From contig JAPPUL010000079.1 of NCBI GenBank assembly GCA_026874595.1, positions 1,171,001 through 1,235,000 of the forward strand: 64,000 nucleotides of DNA. Reading direction: 5' to 3'. The notes under the pieces were generated by a model. The model saw only the letters and a program-made list of their open reading frames with translations, searched no databases and was not told the origin of the DNA. The stretch is from Sipunculus nudus (taxonomy: Eukaryota; Annelida; Sipuncula; Golfingiida; Sipunculidae). The number at the start of each line of letters is the position of its first letter. The stretch's first letter is position 1. The position numbers and the translations under genes were made by a program. This document shows positions 8,438-17,262 of this stretch, one piece after another.

Positions 8438-9394
8438 ATGGGAAAAAAGATGAAAGAATCAAGCAGGGCAGCATTTGGGGAAAAGATAGTGGAGCTTGGC
8501 GGAGAGAATAAAGAGATAGTAGTACTGGAGGCAGATTTAGGCAAGTCGACATATTCTCAAAAGTTTGGGAAAGAGTATCCGGAGAGATATTTTCAAATGG
8601 GGATAGCGGAAGCAAACATGCTGGGGACAGGGAGTGGACTTGCGCTAGTAGGGAAGATAGTGTATGTATGTAGTTTTGCGTGTTTCATAACGGGCCGTTA
8701 TGATACGATACGGATGTCGGTGGCCTATCAGAATGCAAATGTACGGATAATAGGGACTCATAGTGGAGTAGCAATAGGGGGTGATGGCAACAGTCAACAA
8801 GGGCTTGAGGACATAGGCTTAATGCGGGGGTTAGCGAATATGGGAGTAATAAGCCCAGCGGATGGAATAGAGACGCAAGCGGCATTAGAATATAGTGTAA
8901 GACATAAGGGGCCCTTATATTTCAGGTTAACAAGACAGGTATTGGAGCCTATACATGATTCAGGTTACAAGTTTAGGTATGGGAAGGGGGAGGTGCTACG
9001 AGAGGGAGGAGATATAACATTAATTGCAACAGGGGGGGTAGTATATAATACGTTAAAGGCGGCAGAAGGTTTGTCAAAGAGGGGGATAAAAGCTAAGGTA
9101 TTAAATATGGCAACAATAAAGCCAATAGATAAGGAGCTGATAATAGGCTGTGCAAAGCAGACGGGTCGACTAGTAACAGTAGAAGATCATAATGAGATAG
9201 GGGGACTTGGGAGTGCGGTTATGGAAGTGGTAAGCAGTGAATACCCGGTATTGGTAAAGCGAATAAGCATAGGAGATAGGTTTGGGGAATCGGGAAGTCC
9301 AAGTGATTTATACAAGAAGTTTGGTTTAGATATTAAAAGTATCGAGGAGAAGGTATTGACCTTTCTTAGGGGTGGCAATAAAGAAGTAGCCTAA
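8438..9394 (+). CDS. Transketolase, C-terminal (pyrimidine-binding) subunit
   Basis: The 318-residue partner of the preceding gene. 'MGIAEANMLG' (54-63) contains Glu58, the residue expected to activate the thiamine ring. 'THSGVAIGGDGNSQQGLEDIGLMR' is the central transketolase signature, and the C-terminal domain starts near residue 190. Together the two proteins make a full transketolase. It starts at an ATG without a clear ribosome binding site, and its stop codon lies 11 bp before the CRISPR-like array, leaving no room for a CRISPR leader on that side. Confidence 0.92.
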   Translation: MGKKMKESSRAAFGEKIVELGGENKEIVVLEADLGKSTYSQKFGKEYPERYFQMGIAEANMLGTGSGLALVGKIVYVCSFACFITGRYDTIRMSVAYQNANVRIIGTHSGVAIGGDGNSQQGLEDIGLMRGLANMGVISPADGIETQAALEYSVRHKGPLYFRLTRQVLEPIHDSGYKFRYGKGEVLREGGDITLIATGGVVYNTLKAAEGLSKRGIKAKVLNMATIKPIDKELIIGCAKQTGRLVTVEDHNEIGGLGSAVMEVVSSEYPVLVKRISIGDRFGESGSPSDLYKKFGLDIKSIEEKVLTFLRGGNKEVA

Positions 9395-9405
9395 AAAGAC
9401 TTGTA

Positions 9406-9695
9406 GTTTTAATGTTTATATAATAGAATTGAAAGGAGAGCTAGTAGGAGACCCAATCACCGCTAGCGTAGTTTTAATGTTTATATAATAGAATTGAAAG
9501 GAGAGCTAGTAGGAGACCCAATCGCCGCTAGCGTGGTTTTAATGTTTATATAATAGAATTGAAAGGAGAGCTAGTAGGAGACCCAATCACCGCTAGCGTA
9601 GTTTTAATGTTTATATAATAGAATTGAAAGGAGAGCTAGTAGGAGACCCAATCGCCGCTAGCGTAGTTTTAATGTTTATATAATAGAATTGAAAG
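9406..9695 (+). CRISPR. CRISPR-like array: five 30-bp repeats, four near-identical 35-bp spacers
   Basis: Five identical 30-base repeats start at 9406, 9471, 9536, 9601 and 9666 (exact 65-bp period). Each begins GTTTTAATG and ends AATTGAAAG, which resembles type I-B/III CRISPR repeats (GTTT... to ATTGAAA[C/G]). The four 35-base intervals differ only at one internal A/G and the last base (A/G), unlike true spacers. Each interval carries GCTAG and CTAGC arms 18 bases apart that could pair. Each unit also contains TATAAT and AAAGGAG by chance or design. The array fills the gap between the convergent transketolase and uvrC genes. No cas genes are in the window, so it may be an orphan or amplified array, or a tandem repeat that mimics one. 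Confidence 0.55.
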
Positions 9696-9730
9696 GGAAA
9701 GAAACTTTATAGATAAATGGTTATATTAAG

Positions 9731-11602
9731 CTAAGAAGGGTTATCAGCAAAGAAGTTGTGGATGGAGCGAGCAGTATTCTTGTCAATTTTATCAACAAGA
9801 CAAAGCTCATCAAAGGAAGCGAATTTAATATTGTCAATAATCTTGAAGTGCATGAGCAAGGCCTGTTTTTTAGCAGCACCAACACCAGGTATTTCATCTA
9901 GAATAGATTTAACCATGTTTTTCGAGCGTAATTTTTTATGAAATTGCTTAGCAAAGCGATGAGCCTCATCACGGATTTGCTGTAGAAGATGCAAAGCGAT
10001 ATTATTTTTGGGAAGGGCAAGAGGAGAATTATTGTATGGCAAGAATATATCTTCGTTACGTTTAGCAAGTCCGATTGTAGGAATATTTAGTTTCAAAGCT
10101 TTTAAAATATTAAAAGCAGCATTAACTTGGGGAATACCGCCATCAATGAGGATGAGGTCAGGAGGGGTAAGATTATCATTTTTAATTTTTGAATATCGCC
10201 GAGCGATGACTTCGGAAATAGAAGCAACATCATTAATATAGTCAACAGATTTAATTTTGAAATGGCGATAATCCTTCTTAAGCGGCTTTCCGTTGAAAAA
10301 AGAGACCATAGAAGCAACAGTAAAAGAGCCATCGGTATGAGAAATATCAAAGCCCTCGATTCTACGCGGCAAAGCCTTTAGCTTAAAAGCGTTTTGCAGA
10401 TGCTTTAAAATGAGTTCAAACTCAGATAATTTCTGATGTTCAATGTAGCTAAACTTGGCATTATTAGAAGCGATCAAGAGCCAATCATGTTTCAAACCTC
10501 GTTTTGGGCTTGAAATAGTAACATAATGGTTACTAAGGGTTTTAAGGAAATTTTGCAAATCGTTAATATTGTCAATAGAATTGTCAATAGAATTGTTAAT
10601 AGAATTGTTAATAGAATTGTTAATAGAATGATTAACAGAAGGGATAATAATCTCTTTAGGAATATCGTTATTATTATTAGAGTAAAAGTTTTTGATGGTA
10701 AAGAACAAAGCATTTTGAATATTAAGAGGTTTTAGTAGTTCATTTTCTTGAATAACGAAGCTCCGTTTGCCAAGTAACTTACCCTCGCGAACGAACAAGA
10801 TAGAAATAATGATAATAGAATCGAGGATATGGTATCCGAAGGCGTCAGCATCGATATTAGAAGTAGAGAGAACAGTTTGACGTTGTTGGATATGGCTTAT
10901 GGCATCAATTTGTTTTTTAATAGAGGCAGCTTTTTCAAAAAGGAGGTTATCGGAGGCCTCAAACATTTGAGTTTTGAGGTCTTTTATTAATTTATTGTAT
11001 TTTCCTTTAAGGAAGAGGATAACTTTATTTATAAAAATGGAGTATTCGTCTGTAGATATTTTGTCTATGCAACAGCCAGCACATTTTTTGATATGATAAT
11101 CAAGACAAGCGACAACAGGAGATTTAGAAGGGAGAGTAAGGGAACAGGTTCTAAGGGGGAAGATTTTGTGAATAAGCTGTAGATTGTGATAAACGGAGCT
11201 AGCATTAGGATAAGGGCCAAAATAGAGGTTATTGTCATTTAAAAGGGAACGAGTTTTAAATACGCGAGGGAAGGGTTCTGAGGTAGTAACTTTTATAAAT
11301 GGATAAGACTTATTGTCTTTCAAAGTGATATTGAACTTAGGCTGTTCTTTTTTTATTAGGTTACACTCAAGAATGAGGGCATCGGTTTCAGTAGAAGTTA
11401 TTATGTAGTCGATGGAGCGAATATGCTTAATAAGTAAAGTAGTTTTGGAGTCATATTTTTTGGTATTGGAAAAATATGAGCGAACACGTTTTTTAAGATT
11501 TTTAGCTTTGCCGATGTAAATGATTTTATCTATTTTATCCTTCATGATGTAAACGCCAGGGCGTTGAGGGATATTAGTAGGGGGAGAGAATTTAGGAAGC
11601 AT
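9731..11602 (-). CDS. uvrC: Excinuclease ABC subunit C
   Basis: The nuclease subunit of nucleotide excision repair, which cuts on both sides of a lesion bound by UvrAB. The GIY-YIG domain has GVYIM (16-20), IYIG (28-31), Arg40 and Glu79. A UvrB-binding UVR motif lies at about 204-238, the RNase-H-like nuclease contains EGFDISHTDGS (Asp419) and LILIDGG (Asp487), and a C-terminal helix-hairpin-helix pair ends the protein. An Asn/Ser/Ile repeat (NNSI, about 324-347) caused by a 12-bp tandem DNA repeat is inserted between UVR and nuclease domains. I chose the ATG at 11602; a TTG lies 9 bases earlier. No ribosome binding site is visible. Confidence 0.95.
   Translation of the reverse strand: MLPKFSPPTNIPQRPGVYIMKDKIDKIIYIGKAKNLKKRVRSYFSNTKKYDSKTTLLIKHIRSIDYIITSTETDALILECNLIKKEQPKFNITLKDNKSYPFIKVTTSEPFPRVFKTRSLLNDNNLYFGPYPNASSVYHNLQLIHKIFPLRTCSLTLPSKSPVVACLDYHIKKCAGCCIDKISTDEYSIFINKVILFLKGKYNKLIKDLKTQMFEASDNLLFEKAASIKKQIDAISHIQQRQTVLSTSNIDADAFGYHILDSIIIISILFVREGKLLGKRSFVIQENELLKPLNIQNALFFTIKNFYSNNNNDIPKEIIIPSVNHSINNSINNSINNSIDNSIDNINDLQNFLKTLSNHYVTISSPKRGLKHDWLLIASNNAKFSYIEHQKLSEFELILKHLQNAFKLKALPRRIEGFDISHTDGSFTVASMVSFFNGKPLKKDYRHFKIKSVDYINDVASISEVIARRYSKIKNDNLTPPDLILIDGGIPQVNAAFNILKALKLNIPTIGLAKRNEDIFLPYNNSPLALPKNNIALHLLQQIRDEAHRFAKQFHKKLRSKNMVKSILDEIPGVGAAKKQALLMHFKIIDNIKFASFDELCLVDKIDKNTARSIHNFFADNPS
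10568..10639 (+). repeat. Six tandem 12-bp repeats inside uvrC
   Basis: Six units of ATTGTTAATAGA (first two with C, last one diverged) encode the (N/D)NSI repeats of UvrC on the minus strand. The 12-bp period keeps the frame, so copy number can change without breaking the gene. It lies in a variable linker, where such growth is tolerated. Confidence 0.95.
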
Positions 11603-11659
11603 TATCACCAACTTTTTTTTGAAATAAGTTTTAGCGTCATTTAATCATAATAATTGAGT

Positions 11660-12153
11660 TTAATAAGCCTTAAATTTACAAGGCTTTAAATCAGGAGTAA
11701 AGAGGGGACTGCCATTTCCGATTATTTTTGGGATTACAATAATAATCATTTTGTTGATAAGATTAGCTTTAAGGAAAGCTTGAATAGAGTTAGCGCCGTC
11801 GATATAGAGTTTTTATAACCTTTAGAGTATAGAGAGTTAACTATTTTTTGAGGAGGTCCTTTTATTAAAGAAGGCTTATCTTTCATGCACTCATTGATCT
11901 TCTCAAGAGTATTACTTAAAACAAAAACGGGTATAAAAAAAGGCCATTGAGAATGAGCTAAAATGAGAATGAGCTAAAATGACCTTATAAGTAATTCTCC
12001 CCATAAGGGGCTAGCATCTACTTGTTATAAGAAGTCCCTAAATCCAAGGTTATGTTTCTCGGGAGCATCTATTTCTCTTAACGACTGGATGCCGCCATCA
12101 ACATCAGCAATATATCCATCTAAGCTTGTTGCGATATAAACGTAATTTGCCAT
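11660..12153 (-). pseudogene. Decayed dihydrofolate-reductase-like (RibD C-terminal domain) gene
   Basis: Three pieces of one protein can be read on the minus strand. From the ATG at 12153, 'MANYVYIATSLDGYIADVDGGI' runs to GFRDF near 12030, then a stop. 'WPF...PVFVLSNTLEKI' to 'SKGYKN' is readable at about 11955-11815. After a one-base frameshift, 'LYIDGANSIQAFLKANLI' to 'IIGNGSPLF' runs to a TAA at 11660. These are the start, middle and end of the YwjB/YyaP-type 'dihydrofolate reductase family protein', in order. About 60 residues between the first two pieces (the MGRxTF region) are missing or scrambled, where a 17-bp direct repeat (AATGAGCTAAAATGAG) now sits. The gene is clearly broken and cannot make a full enzyme. 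Confidence 0.85.
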
Positions 12154-12332
12154 AAAAGAGCCATACATAAAGTTAAGGGTAAAGACTAAAATATAAATAT
12201 AAACAGATAAAAGAAAAAGAGTAGAGTAATACGAGTTGTGTTTTAAAGGGATAAAAAGGTTATATTTTGAGTAGTACGGATATGATAAGGGGTAGTAGCT
12301 AATAGGAGAATGAATTAGGAGAAGCAAGAATA

Positions 12333-13439
12333 GTGTCGGATAAAAATTATGTATACAGGTATGGGCAGGATGCGGAGAGTGCCTATTATATAGACGCAGA
12401 AGTAGTAGTTGAGTTAAAAGGAGGGGAGAGTTTTACAATAGAGTCTAAATCATCTAGTGAGGGCATAGTATTTGGAATAGCAGAGATACTAGGTGATGGA
12501 GCAGGAGGGCGACGTTGCATGAGTATATATACATTAGAAGGGGTGAAAGCGTCTGAGATACCTAATTATGAACTTGAGAAGGATTTGCGTGATTTTACAA
12601 AAGGCTATAAGATAGGTCAGTCGGCAGCCGAGATGGTAGTACAAATGGATAAGATACGGATAAGGAAGATAGAGGATAAGGAGGAGCTAGAGGATACAGT
12701 TAACGAGATTAGTAAAGGGCTGGCATGGGTAACTAATCGTTTAATAAGAAAGATAAAGACAGATGAAAAAGCAATGTCGTTACTATCAACGTGTTACGAA
12801 GCTCAAAGGGAGACATTAGCATATGAGCTAGGGATGCGGACTCCGCTATATAAAAAAACAGTAGATAAAGAGGAAGAGCATATCAAAGGAGATATAGGTG
12901 AGAAATTAGATGAATATGGGAGGCGGATTTTAGGAGGGAATTACGTATGTAGAGAAGGAGATATAGGGGATGAATTTTACATATTGAAAGAGGGTCGGCT
13001 AAGACTTTCAATAGAGGGAAAAGAGCTAAAACAGATAAGCGAGTCAGGAACGATATTAGGAGACATGATATTTTGGCTTGGAGCGAATCGCACAGCAAGC
13101 ATCCAAGCGATAGAAGATACAAATATTGTAGTAATAAAGAAGCAAGACATACCAAAGATACTAAAGGGCAGGCAAGACTTTCTAAAGCTTTTAATAAAGC
13201 GACTTGCAAGCTATATAAATGAACATTGTAAAGAGATAGAGGAATTAAATAAAGAGATAGAGGAGTTAAGAGGCTCAAGAGAAAAGATAATCGAAGAGCT
13301 AAAGGACTTCAAATATAAGTTAAAGGAGGTACTTGAGAGTAACAAAGAATATAGTTGGATAAATGAGCTTGTAAAGAGCCTGGATAAGAAACTAGAGGAG
13401 GGGCAAACTAGGGGAGGGGCAATAGAAACAGACAATTAA
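12333..13439 (+). CDS. Cyclic-nucleotide-binding domain protein
   Basis: A 368-residue protein with a well-formed cNMP-binding beta barrel at about 195-285 ('GGNYVCREGDIGDEFYIL', 'GTILGDMIFWLGANRTASIQA', 'TNIVVIKK') and a weaker barrel-like region at about 1-75. A Glu/Lys coiled coil (about 295-360) follows. No DNA-binding helix-turn-helix is visible, so it is not a standard CRP regulator. The phosphate-binding cassette keeps GD and the R of NRTAS. Proteins of this layout are common in spirochaetes, with unknown roles. The start is GTG with AGGAG 10 bases upstream. It precedes the AmgK-like gene by 16 bp and probably shares its transcript. Confidence 0.8.
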   Translation: MSDKNYVYRYGQDAESAYYIDAEVVVELKGGESFTIESKSSSEGIVFGIAEILGDGAGGRRCMSIYTLEGVKASEIPNYELEKDLRDFTKGYKIGQSAAEMVVQMDKIRIRKIEDKEELEDTVNEISKGLAWVTNRLIRKIKTDEKAMSLLSTCYEAQRETLAYELGMRTPLYKKTVDKEEEHIKGDIGEKLDEYGRRILGGNYVCREGDIGDEFYILKEGRLRLSIEGKELKQISESGTILGDMIFWLGANRTASIQAIEDTNIVVIKKQDIPKILKGRQDFLKLLIKRLASYINEHCKEIEELNKEIEELRGSREKIIEELKDFKYKLKEVLESNKEYSWINELVKSLDKKLEEGQTRGGAIETDN

Positions 13440-13455
13440 TATTTGTAAGGAAGGT

Positions 13456-14595
13456 ATGAGTGCCAGGGTAAAGCAGAACAAAAGAGCAAGGAGGAAAACG
13501 GTGTCTAAAGAAGAGGTTAAGGGGAAGCTAAAAGAGTTGTACGAAATATATAGTAAAGAGAAGCTGACAAAGCAGGAGGAGCTTGCGGTATCGGGTTCAA
13601 ACCGAATATATATAAGGCACATAGGAGAGGGAGGAGGTAGGATATTAGGAGTATATAATAAAGATATTAAAGAGAACGAAGCATATTATAGTTATACGCT
13701 CCATTTTCTAAAGGAGGGATTAGGAGTACCTAAACTACTGTTTATAGACGAGAGCCGTAGATATTACTTCATAGAGGACTTAGGCGATACAAGTTTATAC
13801 AACAAGGTATTAAACATAAAAGAAGGAGGGTATAAAGAGGGTGGATTAGATGTGGTTGAACGGCTTTATGAGGCGGTGATAAGAGATCTTTTACGGATAC
13901 AGCTTAAGGTTGGCGACGGTATAGATTATAGTGTATCATATCCGAGCAAGCGATTTGACAAACCTGGCATGCTAAGAGATTTAAATTACTTTAAATATTA
14001 TTTTGTAAAGTTCCATGATATATGCTTTAATGAGGAACGACTTGATGAAGATTTTAGAAAGTATGCATCTGAGCTTTTGGAGGTAGGAGGAGATGAATAT
14101 TTTATGTATCGAGACTTTCAAAGTAGAAATATCTTAGTTAAGAATAAGGGTGTAGGGGATAAAAGCGTAGAGGGGGAAGAAATATATTATATAGATTATC
14201 AGGGTGGACGGCTTGGGTCAAAATATTACGATATAGGGTCATTGTTGTACGATTCTCAAGTAGGATTAGATTACGCTATGCGAGAGAGGCTGTTTAGATA
14301 TTATGCTGAATGGTTTGCAAGAGAAAGTACAAATGTCGAAACGATAGAGGCAGGAAGTTATTATAAATACGTGTTACTAAGGCTTTTGCAGGCGTTTGGG
14401 GCTTATGGTTATAGGGGTCTTTACGAAGGCAAGATAATATTTATAGAGAGTATCCCCTACGGGATAAAAGACTTAAAGTATGTGCTTAGGAGGGTGGAGA
14501 TAATGGAGTTATTGGATGGGAGAAAAGAGCTTAAGAAGGTACTTGAGGGAGTATGTGAGCTTGCTGGATATGAGAGGGGGGGGAATGTAACTTAA
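13456..14595 (+). CDS. AmgK-like sugar kinase (APH-fold phosphotransferase)
   Basis: A 379-residue aminoglycoside-phosphotransferase-fold kinase. The signature is that of cell-wall amino-sugar kinases: SGSNRIYIR (46-54) in the glycine-rich region, FIEDLGD (105-111), catalytic YRDFQSRNI (218-226, Asp220 and Asn225), and metal-binding IDYQGGRLG (246-254, Asp247) followed by YYDIGSLLYD. AmgK phosphorylates the anomeric position of MurNAc/GlcNAc in peptidoglycan recycling and works with the uridylyltransferase MurU. A MurU-like gene lies at 20170, separated by the molybdenum cofactor genes. The N-terminal ~40 residues are basic and variable; a downstream start is possible. Confidence 0.75.
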   Translation: MSARVKQNKRARRKTVSKEEVKGKLKELYEIYSKEKLTKQEELAVSGSNRIYIRHIGEGGGRILGVYNKDIKENEAYYSYTLHFLKEGLGVPKLLFIDESRRYYFIEDLGDTSLYNKVLNIKEGGYKEGGLDVVERLYEAVIRDLLRIQLKVGDGIDYSVSYPSKRFDKPGMLRDLNYFKYYFVKFHDICFNEERLDEDFRKYASELLEVGGDEYFMYRDFQSRNILVKNKGVGDKSVEGEEIYYIDYQGGRLGSKYYDIGSLLYDSQVGLDYAMRERLFRYYAEWFARESTNVETIEAGSYYKYVLLRLLQAFGAYGYRGLYEGKIIFIESIPYGIKDLKYVLRRVEIMELLDGRKELKKVLEGVCELAGYERGGNVT

Positions 14596-14709
14596 AGTAG
14601 GACTTAATATAAAATAGAGTATACAAAGAGGGTATAAATGTATAACTTATATAAAAAGAGATTAAAAGAGTATGAAAGAGAAGAATAGGAGACAAAGGCA
14701 AAAGAATAG

Positions 14710-15636
14710 ATGGTAGATATAACAAAAAAGAGTGTGAGTTTGAGAAAAGCGAATGGAGTAGGGAAAGTATATTGTAGTAAGGGGACACTTGAGCGAATAA
14801 GGGAGAATAAGATACCGAAAGGTGATATATATACGTATGCAAAGAGTGCGGGGATGCTCGGGGCGAAGGCAACAAGCGGCTTGATACCACATTGTCATCC
14901 GGTGCGAGTAGATAATCTTGAAATAGATATTAATCTCTATGAGGAAGGGGAGCGAGGGGTAGTAGAGGTTGAGTGTAGAGGCCAGTCGCTAGACAGGACG
15001 GGGATAGAGATGGAGGTGTTGACGGGGCTAACAGTTAGTTGCCTAACGATATATGATATATTGAAGCCAATAGACGAAGAGCTTGAGATAGGGGGGATAA
15101 AGATATTGGAGAAGCGAGGGGGAAAAGGGGAGATGGGGAAGAGCTTGTACAGTAAGGAAGGGATCAAGGTAGGGGTATTAGTATGCTCGGACTCAACGGC
15201 ATCAGGGCGACGAGAAGATAAATCGGGAAAGATAATAAAGGAGATGCTAGAAAGAGAAAGGGCAAAAGTATTATATTATACTATAATTCCTGATGAGAAG
15301 GAAAAGATTCAGACGACAATAAGAAGCTGGATAGATGGAGGAGAGATATCCTATATATTTACAACAGGCGGGACAGGGCTTGGGCCAAGAGATAAGACAG
15401 TGGAAGCGGTAGAGGAGTTAATAGAGAGGGAAGCGCAAGGGATAAGCGAAAGGATAAGAGCGTATGGGGGGGAGCGAACGCCCTTAGCGATGTTTTCACG
15501 AGGAGTAACAGGAGCAATAGGGAAAACGTTATTAATAACATTACCTGGGAGCTCAGCAGGGGCAAGAGAGGGTATGGAGGCAATACTACCGTGGATATTC
15601 CATGCAAAGAAGATGTTAGGTGGTGGCGGACATTAG
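14710..15636 (+). CDS. moaCB: MoaC-MoaB/MogA fusion, molybdenum cofactor biosynthesis
   Basis: Two enzymes in one chain of 308 residues. Residues 1-145 are MoaC (cyclic pyranopterin monophosphate synthase), with HCHP (61-64), GIEMEVLTG (98-106) and Asp116/Lys119 in TIYDILK. Residues 150-308 are MoaB/MogA (molybdopterin adenylyltransferase), with TTGGTGLGPRD (218-228) and LPGSSAGAREGM. The first forms the pterin ring precursor; the second adenylylates molybdopterin before MoeA inserts molybdate. This fusion is known from other bacteria. It opens a molybdenum cofactor gene set that continues to mobA. No strong ribosome binding site is near the ATG. Confidence 0.95.
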   Translation: MVDITKKSVSLRKANGVGKVYCSKGTLERIRENKIPKGDIYTYAKSAGMLGAKATSGLIPHCHPVRVDNLEIDINLYEEGERGVVEVECRGQSLDRTGIEMEVLTGLTVSCLTIYDILKPIDEELEIGGIKILEKRGGKGEMGKSLYSKEGIKVGVLVCSDSTASGRREDKSGKIIKEMLERERAKVLYYTIIPDEKEKIQTTIRSWIDGGEISYIFTTGGTGLGPRDKTVEAVEELIEREAQGISERIRAYGGERTPLAMFSRGVTGAIGKTLLITLPGSSAGAREGMEAILPWIFHAKKMLGGGGH

Positions 15637-15670
15637 GGTATATGGTCTTGTAGGAAGGTATTGTAGATGT

Positions 15671-15850
15671 AAGAGAAGGCAAGAGAAGACAAGGAAAGGC
15701 AAGAGAAGACAAGGAAAGGCAAGGAAAGGCAAGGAAAGGCAAGGAAAGACAAGGAAAGGCAAGGAAAGGCAAGGAAAGGCAAGGAAAGACAAGGAAAGGC
15801 AAGGAAAGACAAGGAAAGGCAAGGAAAGGCAAGGAAAGGCAAGGAAAGAG
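15671..15850 (+). repeat. Eighteen tandem 10-bp repeats
   Basis: Eighteen units of AAGGAAAGGC, with variants AAGGAAAGAC and AAGAGAAGRC. They fill most of the 399-bp gap between moaCB and moeA (15637-16035). All bases but one per unit are purines on the plus strand. A long frame runs through the array only because no stop occurs in the unit; I do not regard it as a gene. Nothing else is recognisable in the gap except the moeA ribosome binding site AGGAG (16026-16030). Confidence 0.97.
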
Positions 15851-16035
15851 AAAAGGGGAATAAAAAAGAAGAGGAAATGAGCAAGTAGAGATAAAAAAGA
15901 TTAAGAAATAAAGCTTTGAGCAAACACGCTCTGATCTTTATGGCCTAAGGTTTTAGAAGCTAAAGCTATGGTAATAAAGGCGATAGGGTTTACTCTAGAA
16001 ATGGATAAGCCTTCCGCGATAGAAAAGGAGTAAGT

Positions 16036-17232
16036 ATGCTAAGGGTAGAAGAAGCACAACGTTTAGTGTTAGAGAATGTAAAAGGAAATAAGATAGAGAA
16101 GGTGGAGCTGCTAGAATCGGTAGGCTGCACCTTGTACGAACAGATAAGATCAGACCGCGACTATCCGCCATATAATAGATCAGCAATGGATGGATACGCC
16201 TTAAAATCAGAATCAATAAACAAGTTAAGAGTAAAAGAGTTTAGGGTCTTGCAAAAGACTCTAGCGGGAGAAGCGGGCTATAAGGGGGAATTGGGGGATG
16301 GGGAGTGTGTAAGTATAATGACGGGGTCTGAGGTGCCGGATGGAGCAGATGCGGTGGTAGCGTATGAGCAAACGGAGGAGGGAGGGGATGGGGTGGTAAA
16401 AGTATTAGAAGAGGGGGTAAAGAGGGGACAAAACATTTCGAAGAAGGGAGAAGACATAGAGGAAGGGAGCGTAGTACTAGGGAATGGCAGTTATATAGAT
16501 CATTCGGCAGTAAACGTGCTAGCAAGTCTAGGATATAGGGAAGTAAAGATATATGGCAAACCTAGGGTCTCACTAATATCGACAGGAGACGAAGTGCAGC
16601 CGTTGGGAGTGCAGCCAAAGAGTTATCAAATACGCGATTCAAATACCTATGTTCTAGAGGCATTATTGCGACTTAGCGTAGGAATAAGGTCAGAGAGGAG
16701 GGTTTTGGTAGGAGATGACAAAGAGGAGTTAAAGGATGTAATAAAGCAATGCATGGATGAAGATATAGTTATCCTATCAGGGGGGGTATCGATGGGGGAT
16801 GCAGATTACGTACCGCATGTTTTGGAGGGTCTTGGGGTGAGGAAGATATTTCATAAAGTATCAGTTAAACCAGGCAAGCCGATATGGTTTGGGGCAACGG
16901 AAAAAGGTGTAGTATACGGACTTCCTGGCAACCCACTATCATGCCAAGTAACGTATAAATTGTTTATAGAGCCGTATATAAGGGCATTCATGAAAATAAA
17001 GCCGGTGAGGAGTGAGAAGATGGTATTAAAAGAGGGGAGAAATAAAAAGGGAGAAAGAGATGACTATTTTCCGTGTAAGGCAGACTATGCAAGTGGACAG
17101 ATAAGCTTATTAAGTTATAACGGGAGTGGAGATATAAAGGCGGGTTTGGGCTCAGACGGGATAGGAGTACATCGAGGAGCTATAAATCGTTTAGAAGCAG
17201 GCAGTGTGGTGGATTATTATAGATGGTACTGA
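16036..17232 (+). CDS. moeA: Molybdopterin molybdenumtransferase MoeA
   Basis: A 398-residue protein that inserts molybdate into adenylylated molybdopterin. Motifs in order: NRSAMDGYAL (about 48-57), IMTGSEVPDGADAVV, LISTGDEV, ILSGGVSMGDADYV and GLPGNPLSC; a short beta-barrel C-terminal domain (MoeA domain IV) follows. Length is normal for the family. AGGAG lies 5 bases before the ATG. It stands between moaCB and moaA in the same direction. Confidence 0.96.
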   Translation: MLRVEEAQRLVLENVKGNKIEKVELLESVGCTLYEQIRSDRDYPPYNRSAMDGYALKSESINKLRVKEFRVLQKTLAGEAGYKGELGDGECVSIMTGSEVPDGADAVVAYEQTEEGGDGVVKVLEEGVKRGQNISKKGEDIEEGSVVLGNGSYIDHSAVNVLASLGYREVKIYGKPRVSLISTGDEVQPLGVQPKSYQIRDSNTYVLEALLRLSVGIRSERRVLVGDDKEELKDVIKQCMDEDIVILSGGVSMGDADYVPHVLEGLGVRKIFHKVSVKPGKPIWFGATEKGVVYGLPGNPLSCQVTYKLFIEPYIRAFMKIKPVRSEKMVLKEGRNKKGERDDYFPCKADYASGQISLLSYNGSGDIKAGLGSDGIGVHRGAINRLEAGSVVDYYRWY

Positions 17233-17262
17233 GTGTAGAGAAAAGGAGATAGGGGTATAAAA

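Noticed and set aside
10526-10735. Plus-strand frame with a VNRI repeat inside uvrC
   Set aside because: Shadow of the in-frame 12-bp repeat in uvrC.
11935-12000. Rho-independent terminator around the AAGGCCATT...AATGACCTT arms
   Set aside because: Arms are far apart (a large loop made of the direct repeat) and there is no T-run; it lies inside the pseudogene.
12154-12327. Upstream extension of the DHFR-like pseudogene frame
   Set aside because: Low-complexity Tyr/Leu/Ser sequence; the family starts at MANYVYIATS.
15620-15923. Long frames through the 10-bp repeat array on both strands
   Set aside because: Open only because the repeat lacks stops in every frame; no ribosome binding site or protein similarity.
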